A stretch of 48,947 nucleotides of DNA from Candidatus Halocynthiibacter alkanivorans (GCF_003333265.1 NZ_QOLB01000164.1:1-48947), one strand, 5' to 3'; positions 16,594 to 25,762 are shown, numbered from the stretch's first letter. Numbers and translations: made by a program. The notes: a model not told the origin generated them from the sequence alone.

Positions 16594-17200
16594 TCAACCG
16601 AATAACAGCGACGGGTAGAAATAGAGGTTCATAAGCTTGTCGTAGAAGCCGTAAATCAGAATCGCTGTCGCCGCCCCATAAGCAAGACTGATCTTGAGGC
16701 TGTAGCCCCCCCAACGCGCGAGGTAATAGAAGACAAAGAGCGGGAGGGCGACGTGCTGCCCCACAAGGATCGTCATGGCAACGACACCGATCAGCAGCGC
16801 GAAAAACTGCAACGAGATACCGAAGCCCGCCACACGGCCGCTCTCGATGAGGACACGTTCAAGCGAGTTGACCTGTATCAGCGTTCCGAATTTGCGCATA
16901 TCAAAAAAAGAACCGGGCTGACGAGCAATAGCCCGGCAATCGCGATCACCAGCGGGAACTGGGCAGTTTCCATATCCCATTTTTGGGTCTCGAAGATCAC
17001 GAAAACGAAAAGAGCCACAAGGGCGAGAGCCAGCGCCGCAGAGAACGCCGGGTTCTGCGCAGATCCTTCACCGCCCTTGGATTGTTCGGCCGTGCTCTTC
17101 CGGTTTTGCAGAACGCTTCTGAGTGAGAGCAGCATCGTGACGGCAATGAGGGCCAGGATGCCCCAAACGATGGGGCGGCCGGTGATCCATGGACGCCAGA
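16594..17200 (-). pseudogene. TctA tail fused to TctB (tripartite tricarboxylate transporter), frameshifted
   Basis: The minus strand begins with PWITGRPIVWGILALIAV, which looks like the last membrane segment of the large TctA permease. A TctB-like small permease with four membrane segments follows. A 7-base run of T (16903-16909 on the complement) marks a frame change: adding one T joins SPVLFF to DMRKFGTL. Most of TctA is missing, and the truncated TctC gene joins directly upstream. A single deletion of roughly 2 kb between tctC and tctA would explain this. Confidence 0.6.
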
Positions 17201-17643
17201 TCGCCTGCATCGGCCATCTGCTCGGTGCTCACATACAGAACCGCCGGATTGTAGAGCGCGCCCACAAAGAGCATCTTGCCGTAATCGGCGCCGAAGCCCG
17301 GAGCATTGCTCAATTGCGAGGCTGGCTCGTATGGCGTGAATGTAATCGTCAGCCCGTCAGGTTTGGCGGTTTCATAAAGCGTGTTGTGAACCGCCGACCC
17401 CCCGACGTTTTGCGGAATAATGCGCGGCTCGCCAAGAATATACTTGGCCCAATGCTGAGCAAAGAGCCGGGCTGCCGTATCTGCGCCGCTGCCGGGCCCG
17501 CGCCCAATCAGCATGCGAATGGTCTGGTCTTCGTAAAAGTCCTCGGCTGCCGCCGCGGTTGGGGTCACGCCGTTCGCGCCGAGCCCCACCAGCAAAGCCA
17601 ATGCGCAGCTCGCCATGGCCTTTGAAATAAAGTTGAAAGACAT
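17190..17643 (-). pseudogene. N-terminal half of a TctC-type solute-binding protein
   Basis: The ATG at 17643 follows GGAGGAG. A signal peptide (ASCALALLVGLGANG) is followed by DQTIRMLIGRGPGSGADTAA and IIPQNVGGSAVHNTLYE, the hallmark N-terminal half of tripartite tricarboxylate transporter binding proteins (about 320 residues normally). After about 145 residues homology stops and the sequence passes into the TctA/TctB remnant in another frame. It is therefore truncated and non-functional. Confidence 0.75.
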
Positions 17644-18681
17644 TTGGGTCTCCTCCCCATGATATGATCGTCCGGGTGTCCGAGAGGCACCACCGACGCT
17701 TTGGCTACATATTCGGTATGTAGGCGCCTCGAAAGTGCTCAGCGCGGGCAGACCATCCTCCTTACAGCCAACCAGGCGACACACCGAGTGTGCAGGAACG
17801 TTAGGCAAGGGTCAGGTATTCTACAAAATACATTTTTGCTTAGTTGCATGAAGATTTTCTATCTCTTGATCCGACGTCGCGGGACCAGCCTTCGGCTGAA
17901 GCGTATTCCAAAGGCCTGCAGCGGATCCTCGTCCCTCGGCCGCCTCAAACGGTCGACCACCATGCGATTACCCGATAATCATCGCTGCCGAAGGTCTTCG
18001 ACGGGTCATTTCAGCGGAACAAGTCTGGACGAAAGAGCAACGGACAGACCCAACTTGCCCTCATTGATCAGCCGACGGCACAGCACAAAGTTTCGCGCAC
18101 CTGAGAGGTGCATCGGGTCATTCTCGGCAATGCCGCGCGCCGCTTCGAGCGATTTCGCGCGCAAACCAACATACTCATACCGTCGCTTTTCTCGCTTGAC
18201 GGGTCGGACATTGGTCCGGCCAACATGAGCGCCCCGGAGCGCCCACATATGTGAGATGTTCGGGCACATGCTTGACCATATCTTCGGGCGGTGCGACCGG
18301 AGAGCTGATCACCACAAAAGCTTCGTATGCCAGTGTTCCGCAGTCTTTGGCTTTCCCGACGTGGTCTGACTATGAAGGCATGTTTGCATGGCTCCATTCC
18401 TTGGCGGATCGTGTTCATTTCGGTGCCCGCAAGCACGCTTCTTACGAGGATGGCGAACAGTCCGCGCACCGTCAACAAACCGTCATGTCCCATTAACTCA
18501 GCGGCTTCTGTCCAAACCCAGCTATGCAAATTGAACATGCAAAACGCCAAAATTGAATTTTACACTATATCCCGAGCAGCCCTATCTCTGATGCAAGACA
18601 GGCCTGCGCCCCGAAGCGCGTGGCTCATGAACGGTTGCCTCAGGGTTCGCGGCGCCATGACAAGAGATGTGGAAGGATATC
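17644..18681. other. Decayed intergenic stretch
   Basis: About 1 kb without an intact gene. Apart from a YciI-like remnant (18006-18352, minus) I recognise nothing. The open frames present have atypical composition and no ribosome site. It is probably eroded coding sequence. Confidence 0.5.
18006..18352 (-). pseudogene. YciI-family protein remnant with several frameshifts
   Basis: Joining three minus-strand frames gives AYEAFVVISSPVAPPEDMVK, then GALMLAGPMSDPSSEKSDGM, then LRAKSLEAARGIAENDPMHL and LINEGKLGLSVALSS. The middle and last parts match the GPLxD and AxxxAxxDP pattern of small YciI-like proteins (about 100 residues). At least two frameshifts are needed. The assignment is by motif only. 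Confidence 0.45.
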
Positions 18682-20193
18682 ATGACAGAGATCGGCCATT
18701 TCATTAACGGCTCTGGTAATGCTGGCAATTCGGGGCGCAATCAAGCTGTACATAACTCGGCGATCGGTGCATCGGAACGTAAGGTGGCCCTCGCGTCGGT
18801 CGATGAGGTCAATGCGGCCGTTGCTGCCGCGCAAGCGGCCTTTCCGGCCTGGTCAAAGACGCCGCCGCTTCGGCGCGCCCGAATTCTCGAAAAGTTCAAG
18901 AATATCCTGATCGACCGCGCTGGCGAACTAGCCGCAACTCTCGCGTCGGAGCATGGGAAGACGCACGAGAATGCTCTTGGCAAGGTGACCCGCGGTCTCG
19001 AAGTCGTCGAATTCGCGGTTGGCGCACCGCATTTGATGAAGGGCGACGTCTTTGAAAATGTCGGCACGCGCGTCGACAGCACCTCGCTTCGCCAGGCGCT
19101 GGGCGTCGTGGTGGGCATCACGTCATTTAACTTTCCCTTCATGGAGTTGGCTTGGATGTTTCCGATTGCTATCGCCTGCGGCAACACTTTCGTTCTAAAG
19201 CCGTCCGAGCGAGTTCCGTCCGCCTCGCTTCTGATCGCAGACTGGCTTTCTGAAGCGGGCCTGCCCGATGGCGTCTTCAACGCCGTGAATGGAGACAAGG
19301 AAGCGGTGGATGCGCTTCTGACCCACTCTGACGTGAAAGCGATCAGCTTTGTCGGCTCCACGCCGATTGCGAAATACATATATGAAACCGGGACCGCGAA
19401 CGGGAAGCGGGTAAAGGCGCTTGGAGGTGCCAAGAACCACGCCATCATCCTGCCAGATGCCGCTATCAACGTGGCAGTCGAAGGCCTGATGGGCGCGGCC
19501 TTCGGGTTCGCCGGCGAACGGTGCATGGCCATTTCGGTTGCCATGCCCGTGACCGATGCGGTGGCCGGCGCACTGATCGAAAAACTGGTACCCAAGATCA
19601 AGGAGCTGAACATCGGCCCGACCACTGACCAGCCCGCCGAAATGGGTCCGCTCATCACCGCGCAGCATCTTGAAAAGGTAAAGGGGTATATCGACAAGGG
19701 CGAGGCCGGGGGTGGCAAAATTGTAGTGGACGGACGAACCTTCGAGCAGACCTCGCAAGGCTATGAAAACGGCTATTTCATCGGAGGCACCCTGATCGAC
19801 GGCGTGACCGAGGACATGACGGTTTGGAAAGAAGAGATCTTCGGCCGGGTCTTGTCCATCGTGCGGCGCGACAGCTTCAAAGAGGCCGTCGATCTGGTGC
19901 ATTCGAGCCCGTACGGAAATGGTGTCGCGATCTATACCGGCGACGGCGATGCTAGCCGCGCCTTCGCCCATGACATCCAGGTGGGCATGGTTGGCATCAA
20001 CGTGCCGATCCCGGTGCCTATGGCATTTCACAGCTCCGGCGGCTGGAAAGACTCGCTCTTTGGCGACCATCACATGCACGGCCCGGAAGGGGTGCGCTTC
20101 TATACCAAACTCAAACCGATCACCACCCGCTGGCCCCGCAAGAGCGCTGCGACGCAGTCCAGCGTTGCCATGCCGACCCTCGGATGCCCCTGA
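18682..20193 (+). CDS. mmsA: CoA-acylating methylmalonate-semialdehyde dehydrogenase
   Basis: A 503-residue aldehyde dehydrogenase from the ATG at 18682, preceded by GGAAGG. It oxidises methylmalonate or malonate semialdehyde to propionyl- or acetyl-CoA with NAD, in valine, inositol or beta-alanine catabolism. It shows FVLKPSERVPSAS (cofactor site), SFVGSTPIAKYIYETG, GAKNHAIILPDA and the catalytic cysteine in GERCMA, all typical of MmsA/IolA. The usual TPFNFP around the catalytic Asn reads TSFNFPFMEL here, an uncommon change. It is the only long intact gene in a stretch of pseudogenes. The nearby nitroreductase relic would have acted on malonic semialdehyde, so the two may once have shared a pathway. 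Confidence 0.88.
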   Translation: MTEIGHFINGSGNAGNSGRNQAVHNSAIGASERKVALASVDEVNAAVAAAQAAFPAWSKTPPLRRARILEKFKNILIDRAGELAATLASEHGKTHENALGKVTRGLEVVEFAVGAPHLMKGDVFENVGTRVDSTSLRQALGVVVGITSFNFPFMELAWMFPIAIACGNTFVLKPSERVPSASLLIADWLSEAGLPDGVFNAVNGDKEAVDALLTHSDVKAISFVGSTPIAKYIYETGTANGKRVKALGGAKNHAIILPDAAINVAVEGLMGAAFGFAGERCMAISVAMPVTDAVAGALIEKLVPKIKELNIGPTTDQPAEMGPLITAQHLEKVKGYIDKGEAGGGKIVVDGRTFEQTSQGYENGYFIGGTLIDGVTEDMTVWKEEIFGRVLSIVRRDSFKEAVDLVHSSPYGNGVAIYTGDGDASRAFAHDIQVGMVGINVPIPVPMAFHSSGGWKDSLFGDHHMHGPEGVRFYTKLKPITTRWPRKSAATQSSVAMPTLGCP

Positions 20194-20252
20194 TCGATAC
20201 GGCGGGTTACCCATGGCGCCCGTCGCAGCCAACAATGAAGGATGAGACCATC

Positions 20253-20689
20253 ATGTCCAGACCAAAATACGTCGCCCCGAACGGCGGCAACCTCTACGAA
20301 TTCGTGAACAACATGCGCGTCAAAGTCACATCGCAAGAAACGAAAGGTGCTTACGATGTTTGTGAAGAACGGTGTCCGCCCGGGTTTGCCTCAAAGCCCC
20401 ATTTGTACGTGGAAGCCCACGAGACGTTTTTTATCATCAAGGGTACGGCAACCTTTATTTGGGTGATGAGACGTATGACGGGGTGAAGGGGGATCTGATC
20501 CACATCCCTCCCAATGTGCCGCATCAAGTCATCGCTGGCTCGGAGGGCGTGCATATGCTGATGATTTTCAGCCCCGGCACAACTGAGGCCATGTTTGCCG
20601 AACGGAACGACTGGCGGACCGGAGCTTCCGTGGCCCGTAAACACAAGACCATTTGGCTGGAGAATTTTCCCAAAGCTCCCGCAGATTGA
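20253..20689 (+). pseudogene. Cupin-domain protein with a one-base deletion
   Basis: The first frame gives VAPNGGNLYEFVNNMRVKVT and YVEAHETFFIIKGTATF. The second continues YLGDETYDGVKGDLIHIPPN and VPHQVIAGSEGVHMLMIF. Adding one T in the short T run at 20454-20456 joins TF to YLGDET and restores a single cupin of about 145 residues with its expected metal-site histidines and Glu. Sequencing error cannot be excluded. It starts 60 bp after mmsA and was probably co-transcribed with it. Confidence 0.7.
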
Positions 20690-20848
20690 GTCTTAGCCAT
20701 TAAATGGGATTCTTCGTTTGGTAGTGGCTTCCGGCACGGCCCCTGTGATCGACTAGGCTCTGGACCCATTAATTTGGTTGGGACCGACCGCCCGCGGCGT
20801 GGAAGCTACGTTGTGATGAGGGAGATCTTAAAAGTGTCGGTCGTCATA

Positions 20849-22012
20849 TTAAATGGCGCATCTGGACCCATAAGCGCTGACGTCAGACACACTGCTGTAT
20901 CGACATGAGGCGTCCATATAGATCACGTTGGATGGTTTTCCGATACTGAGGTTACCACAGCCACGAGCGTCCCTGAGCACCGAAGCTGGTGCAGAAGTTG
21001 CCATAGCGAACGCGTCCGAAGGGGTGATACCGACCTTTTCGATGAGAATCGAAATCGCAGTCGGGAAGTCCAGGTCCGCGCCCGCAAGTGTACCGTCCTC
21101 AAGGGTCAGACGACCGTCGCGCCGCAGAACTCGCCGTCCGTTCAGGCGGAATTCCGTGATGTCGGAACCAACCGTGGACATCGCGTCGGTGACAAGAAAA
21201 ATACTGCCCGAAGCTCGCTTGGATGACAGCGCGATGCGCATGCAAGTTGCATGAACGTGAATATCATCGGCAATCAGGCCAGCGGAAACGCCTGAAGCGT
21301 TCAAGGTCGCGCCGACCAATCCGGGTTCGCGATTGCCCATCTGGCTCATTGCATTGAACAAATGGGTGACACAGCGGGCACCCGCGACAAAGGCCGCTTC
21401 CGCCTGTATCAGGCTACAATCCGTGTGACCCAGCGAGACGATGACACCCGCTTTCGCAAGTCGCGAAATCTGTTCATTTGACACGTTCTCTGGCGCAACC
21501 GTAATCATAACGTTCGGCAGGCGTCGCGCTGCGTTGCAAAGGAAGGCTTCATCTTCGTCCTGCATGCGGCGGATTAGCGACGGGTCGTGCGCCCCTTTGC
21601 GTGCTATTGACAGATGGGGCCCTTCAAGGTGAATCCCGAGAATTCCAGGCGAGCCGCTTTCGATTGCTTTCTCCACGGCATCAACGGCCGCGCGGGTTTT
21701 TTCTGGCGTATCTGTGATAAGCGTCGGCAAGAATGCGCGTGTGCCTTTCGTCGCGTGGGCCTGTGCAATCACGGCGAGCCCTGCCGGCGTTGTTTCGTCG
21801 TTGAACATCACACCGCCACCGCCATTAACCTGTAGGTCAACAAAGCCAGGCATAAGCGTTCCCCTGTCAAAGGCGGTAATTTCGAAGCCATCAGGAACGC
21901 TTTCTGGTTCGATCATGCCGCGAACTACGTTGCCTTCCAGAAGAAGTACCTTGCCCACATGAAGCGTCTTGCCGTCAAAGATGTTGGCGCCCAGAAATGC
22001 GCGATTTTTCAT
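20849..22012 (-). CDS. nagA: N-acetylglucosamine-6-phosphate deacetylase
   Basis: Removes acetate from GlcNAc-6-P to give glucosamine-6-P. The 387-residue protein shows GFVDLQVNGGGG, the metal ligand Glu in GIHLEGPHLS, VSLGHTDCS, THLFNAMSQM and the catalytic Asp in LVTDAMS. It is of normal family length. Its ATG overlaps the TGA of the upstream SIS-domain gene by 4 bp. It is the last of four minus-strand genes (kinase, GntR, deaminase, deacetylase) that form the lower half of an amino-sugar pathway. Confidence 0.93.
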   Translation of the reverse strand: MKNRAFLGANIFDGKTLHVGKVLLLEGNVVRGMIEPESVPDGFEITAFDRGTLMPGFVDLQVNGGGGVMFNDETTPAGLAVIAQAHATKGTRAFLPTLITDTPEKTRAAVDAVEKAIESGSPGILGIHLEGPHLSIARKGAHDPSLIRRMQDEDEAFLCNAARRLPNVMITVAPENVSNEQISRLAKAGVIVSLGHTDCSLIQAEAAFVAGARCVTHLFNAMSQMGNREPGLVGATLNASGVSAGLIADDIHVHATCMRIALSSKRASGSIFLVTDAMSTVGSDITEFRLNGRRVLRRDGRLTLEDGTLAGADLDFPTAISILIEKVGITPSDAFAMATSAPASVLRDARGCGNLSIGKPSNVIYMDASCRYSSVSDVSAYGSRCAI

Positions 22013-23037
22013 ATCGTTTCCGTCACTTTCTTCAAATGGCGTGGTTCATCCGGATTGGTGCCGCGGGACACTGCAACTTGCTCGACCATCGCATAAAACG
22101 AAACGATCAATGCAATCGGATCTAGCAGAGGATGCGACGTGCGGACCGTTGGCAGGCGCATTGCGCGCGTCGCCTTGTCAGAAGTGACATAGACCTCTGC
22201 ACCCTTTGCCGAAATCTCATCAGCCACGCCAACGAGCGCTTGTTCTGCCTGATCGGCGGCACATAGTGCGAGAATTGGGAAACCCCGGTCCACGATCGAA
22301 ACGGGCCCATGAAGGACTTCTGCCGAAGAATAAGACTCGGCATGAAGTTGGCAGGTCTCCTTGAATTTGAGTGCCGCCTCGTTTGAAATGGCAAGAGTAG
22401 GTCCACGCCCCAGGCAGAACAGAGACTGCCGGGATGCGATCTTTTGGCCAAGTGCGCTCCAGTCCGCCAAAGCTGCCATTTCAAGCGCAGCGGGAAGCTG
22501 GCGGATAGCAGTCAGAAGTTCTTCATCCTTCTGCCATTCGGCCAGAAGCCAGATCGCCGAAACGATCGAATTCACAAAGGTCTTTGTCGCTGCAACGCTC
22601 AGTTCGGCACCTGCATGCAAGTTCAGCGTGTGCGAACTTACCCTGGCGAGGTCGCTTTCCGGTTGGTTGGTCAAAGCAAAGGTCGCCGCGCCCTGCTGTT
22701 GAGCCATCTCGGCCATCCTGACAATGTCGGGGCTTTTTCCCGATTGCGAAACCGCAATGCATGCGCTGCCATTCACCTTCAGGCGTTGGTCATAGATCGA
22801 AGCAATGGAGGGGCCGACAGAAGCTACGGGAACACCGGCGATCAGTTCGCTCGCGTATTTGAAATAAGTGGCGGCGTGGTCGGATGAGCCGCGTGCGACC
22901 GAGATCATAAAAGCTGGATCGCGTTCAGCGAGCGCCGCCGCCGCCGATTTCATTCCAGCCTGACCATCGGTCAGAAGCGTTTCGACAGCCGCAGGTATTT
23001 CGAGAATTTCTCGACGCATGTGGGTTTGGGAAGACAT
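22009..23037 (-). CDS. SIS-domain glucosamine-6-phosphate deaminase (NagB-II type)
   Basis: A 342-residue protein with two SIS (sugar isomerase) domains, equivalent to GlmS without its glutaminase domain. It has SVARGSSDHAATYFKYASE, SQSGKSPDIVRMAE, LGRGPTLAISNEAALKFKET and a GlmS-like C-terminus (GTNPDEPRHLKKVTETI). Such proteins act as isomerising glucosamine-6-P deaminases, giving fructose-6-P and ammonia. Lying between nagA and a GntR gene, it should complete GlcNAc breakdown. A canonical NagB is not present in the window. Confidence 0.85.
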   Translation of the reverse strand: MSSQTHMRREILEIPAAVETLLTDGQAGMKSAAAALAERDPAFMISVARGSSDHAATYFKYASELIAGVPVASVGPSIASIYDQRLKVNGSACIAVSQSGKSPDIVRMAEMAQQQGAATFALTNQPESDLARVSSHTLNLHAGAELSVAATKTFVNSIVSAIWLLAEWQKDEELLTAIRQLPAALEMAALADWSALGQKIASRQSLFCLGRGPTLAISNEAALKFKETCQLHAESYSSAEVLHGPVSIVDRGFPILALCAADQAEQALVGVADEISAKGAEVYVTSDKATRAMRLPTVRTSHPLLDPIALIVSFYAMVEQVAVSRGTNPDEPRHLKKVTETI

Positions 23038-23039
23038 GA

Positions 23040-23798
23040 CTATTCCTTTGAAAGTCTCAACTCGGCGACGAAGTTATACGCGTCTCCGCGATAGAGGGAC
23101 TGGGTGAATTCGGCCACGCGGCCGTTTTCGAGATAAGATGTACGTTCGATTCTCAATCCTGCATCCCCCATGGAGACGGCAAGAATCTCCGCTTCTCGTT
23201 CGGGTAGGTTGATGGCCGAAATCTTTTGAATCGCGCGAATAGGGCGATGCCCGCCACGCTCCAGAATTTCGTAAAGTGACGTTTCAACCACGAGCGGATT
23301 TGGAAGGATGTCGGTCGGCAGCGAGGCGCGTTCGATTGCCATCGGCTCGTTATCCGCCAGACGAAGCCGGACGAGTCGTGCAACCGAGTCTTCAGCGGCC
23401 AGTCCAAGGGACGTTATTTCGTCGGGGGACGGCATAAAGAGCCCGCGCTCCAGCCAGCGAGACGTCGAATTTTTACCGCGCCGCTTCATGTCCTCGGAAA
23501 AGGAGGTCAGTCGCGACAGCTTTTGCTCGATCCGCTCCGGCCTTGAAGCGATAAAGGATCCGGACCCCGGTTTCTGGATGACCGAGCCCTCGTCGGCGAG
23601 AGACTGGATCGCCTTACGCACGGTGACCCGTGAGAATGCGGTAATAGATGCGATTTCGCGCTCGGGGGGCAACGGGCTGCCTGGCGCAAGAATCCCTTTT
23701 GACACCCCGTCGCTAAGCCGCTGCCGAAGCTGCACATATCGCGGGCCTGCTCCCGGTTGGAACCATGCTGCGGGTTCGAGAAATTCGGCCGTGTTCAT
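23040..23798 (-). CDS. GntR/HutC-family regulator of the amino-sugar locus
   Basis: About 252 residues from the ATG at 23798, chosen because it overlaps the TGA of the kinase gene as ATGA. Longer frames upstream run into the kinase gene. The N-terminal winged helix (YVQLRQRLSDGVSKGILAPG, LPPEREIASITAFSRVTVRK) is followed by a UTRA ligand domain (about 95-245). This matches NagR/NagQ-type repressors that sense GlcNAc-6-P or GlcN-6-P. Two near-identical 20-bp sites in the divergent promoter region are its likely targets. Confidence 0.87.
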   Translation of the reverse strand: MNTAEFLEPAAWFQPGAGPRYVQLRQRLSDGVSKGILAPGSPLPPEREIASITAFSRVTVRKAIQSLADEGSVIQKPGSGSFIASRPERIEQKLSRLTSFSEDMKRRGKNSTSRWLERGLFMPSPDEITSLGLAAEDSVARLVRLRLADNEPMAIERASLPTDILPNPLVVETSLYEILERGGHRPIRAIQKISAINLPEREAEILAVSMGDAGLRIERTSYLENGRVAEFTQSLYRGDAYNFVAELRLSKE

Positions 23799-24679
23799 TC
23801 TGGGGTCTCCAGTGCTTCTTGATTCTGGCGCGCAAGTTGCAACGCACCGTCCAGAGCCGTGCCTTTGGGCAAACGGATGAGGCTGTGGTACTTCGGGGCA
23901 AGGTATGGCTCGTAGTGCGGCCCAACACCACCGACAAGGCAAACGATGTCGTCACCGGACAAGTCGGCCGCCCCCAGAGCTGTGTTCAAGTATGCACTGC
24001 CACGGTCCATCAATTGGTGCGCGACAAGGTCGCCAGCCTTGGCGGCTTCGACGATGAGCGGTGCAAATGTTGCATAATCGGCTGGCCGCGCCTGCCTTGC
24101 AAAGGCGACAATATCGGCTGGGGTGCCGTCGAAGCGCGCCAGAACCGTGCGGGTCAGATCACTTTCGGACTCAAGTCCGTCGACGGCGAGCAAGGCATGC
24201 ACCAGAAGCTCTCGTCCCAACCATGCACCAGACGCCTGATCGCCGACTTGCTGCCCCCAGCCACCGAAGAAACGGAACTTGCCCCCGCGGCGCATTGCCA
24301 CGAAAGTGCCGGTACCAACCGCCAAAAGCGCTCCATCGTTGTTGCCAAGAGCGCCAATGACCGATGTCACCCGATCATCTGTGACGGTGCAATGCTCGAA
24401 AGGCAACTGAGCCACCATCGCGCATGCGTCCGTATCGTTCATGATGCCCGCAAGCCCGACATGCGCCACCAATCGATGCATATCCGCACCCATTTTTTCT
24501 GCCGCAAGGCGGACCGCGCCAACAACATTCTCGACCGCCTGCGCAGCATTGGAGGCATAATTCGCCGGGCCGCCAGACGCCCGCGCGAGCACCACACCAT
24601 TCGGATTCGCAATGGCGACACGACAGCCCGTTCCGCCACCGTCCACTGCGCACACCTGATATGCTCTAATCTCACCCAT
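23795..24679 (-). CDS. BadF/BadG-type amino-sugar kinase (GlcNAc or GlcNAc/MurNAc kinase)
   Basis: A 294-residue ATPase of the BadF/BadG/BcrA/BcrD family in the ASKHA fold. It has phosphate-1 motif VDGGGTGCRV, adenosine motif AVGTGTFVAM and GGWGQQVGDQASGAWLG, typical of eukaryote-like N-acetylglucosamine kinases. The same family includes bacterial MurK, which phosphorylates both GlcNAc and MurNAc. With murQ just across the promoter region, a dual role is plausible (inference). First gene of the minus-strand operon. A candidate operator starts three bases upstream of its ATG. Confidence 0.83.
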   Translation of the reverse strand: MGEIRAYQVCAVDGGGTGCRVAIANPNGVVLARASGGPANYASNAAQAVENVVGAVRLAAEKMGADMHRLVAHVGLAGIMNDTDACAMVAQLPFEHCTVTDDRVTSVIGALGNNDGALLAVGTGTFVAMRRGGKFRFFGGWGQQVGDQASGAWLGRELLVHALLAVDGLESESDLTRTVLARFDGTPADIVAFARQARPADYATFAPLIVEAAKAGDLVAHQLMDRGSAYLNTALGAADLSGDDIVCLVGGVGPHYEPYLAPKYHSLIRLPKGTALDGALQLARQNQEALETPE

Positions 24680-24682
24680 GTG

Positions 24683-24702
24683 ATACCGATATCATACCTA
24701 TT
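24683..24702 (-). promoter_or_regulatory. Candidate GntR operator 1
   Basis: Read on the minus strand this is AATAGGTATGATATCGGTAT. It matches site 2 (24791-24810, plus strand) at 18 of 20 positions. It lies 3 bp before the kinase start codon. The GGTAT element occurs twice in each site, 11 bp apart. Confidence 0.65.
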
Positions 24703-24790
24703 TGAGATAAGATAGTCCAAACTAGCGCCAAAGTGCGCATGTTTTTGCAAATATGGGTGCAAAAACTCCGCGTTTAATAAACTGGTCGAC

Positions 24791-24810
24791 AATAGGTATT
24801 ATTTCGGTAT
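24791..24810 (+). promoter_or_regulatory. Candidate GntR operator 2
   Basis: AATAGGTATTATTTCGGTAT lies 29 bp upstream of the murQ GTG start. Together with site 1, in the opposite orientation 88 bp away, it would let one repressor control both divergent operons. Confidence 0.65.
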
Positions 24811-24839
24811 TGTTGATTGAGTTGTAGGGGGGAATCAGT

Positions 24840-25739
24840 GTGCTAAGAAAAGATCAGCAAGAAAGCATCGGCCAGCCAATCGACGCGCTGACGCGCGGTG
24901 ATGCGCTGTCGGCGATGTTGGCTTCCCAGCTGGCTGCCGTAGCCATTGTGTCTCAGGCACAAGCGGAAATTGACTGCGCAGCGGACCATCTTGCCGCCGC
25001 CTTATCCGCAGGCAAGACACTGGTTTACGCTGCAGCGGGAAGTTCGGGCTTGATGGCGCTTGCCGATGCCTGCGAATTTCCGGGGACTTTTGGGGTCGCC
25101 ACACACCAGATTCGCATCTGCATGGCTGGCGGCGTTCCCACCGATGGCGTCATGCCTGGTGACACCGAAGACAATGTCCACGATGCAATCGCAGCGGCAG
25201 GCGAGATGAGCCCCGGCGATACCGCTATCGTCGTCAGTGCAAGCGGAACAACACCCTATGCCTGCGCCTTTGCTGAGACGGCCAGCGCACAGGGTAACAC
25301 GGTCATCGCAATCGCGAATGTCGCAGGTTCCCGTCTTCTTGAGGTGGCTGATGTCGCAATTGCGCTTGCGACGGATGCAGAGGTCATTGGCGGCTCGACA
25401 CGTCTTGGAGCGGGGACCGCGCAGAAAGTGGCGCTCAATATGATTTCGACGCAAGCGGGTATTTTGCTCGGGCACGTGCATGACGGCCTCATGGTCAATG
25501 TCGTCCCGGATAATATCAAACTTCGCAAACGCGCGTCGCGGATTGTTACACAGATTACCGGCGTCACCGAAGACATCGCAGAGCTTGCTCTGATTCAATC
25601 CGGATACAGCACGAAGCTTGCAGTTCTGATCGCCTCGGGGCTCGACATCGAACCCGCCCGCGACCGACTTGAAAGCGCACGGGGGTGCCTTCGGGAGTGC
25701 CTGACCGGCCAGAAGGCGGAAACCACAAGATCCAACTGA
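24840..25739 (+). CDS. murQ: N-acetylmuramic acid 6-phosphate etherase
   Basis: Cleaves the lactyl ether of MurNAc-6-P to give GlcNAc-6-P and D-lactate. The 299-residue length matches the family. The start is a GTG with a GGGGGGA ribosome site. Conserved features are AGSSG, DACEFPGTFG (catalytic-region Glu), GDTEDNVHD (second Glu), VSASGTTPYA, GGSTRLGAGTAQKVALN and LMVNVVPDNIKLRKRA. It opens the plus-strand operon for an ABC sugar importer, divergent from nagA and a BadF-type kinase. The product feeds directly into nagA. Confidence 0.92.
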   Translation: MLRKDQQESIGQPIDALTRGDALSAMLASQLAAVAIVSQAQAEIDCAADHLAAALSAGKTLVYAAAGSSGLMALADACEFPGTFGVATHQIRICMAGGVPTDGVMPGDTEDNVHDAIAAAGEMSPGDTAIVVSASGTTPYACAFAETASAQGNTVIAIANVAGSRLLEVADVAIALATDAEVIGGSTRLGAGTAQKVALNMISTQAGILLGHVHDGLMVNVVPDNIKLRKRASRIVTQITGVTEDIAELALIQSGYSTKLAVLIASGLDIEPARDRLESARGCLRECLTGQKAETTRSN

Positions 25740-25762
25740 CTTACAAACCAAGGGAGAGAACC

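Noticed and set aside
18068-18550. 160-codon minus-strand frame
   Set aside because: Only its later part resembles a YciI-like protein, and that homology continues in other frames. The whole frame is not one gene.
19195-20235. Long minus-strand open frame opposite mmsA
   Set aside because: It lies wholly antisense to a clear aldehyde dehydrogenase, and its translation has no recognisable fold. High GC favours such shadow frames.
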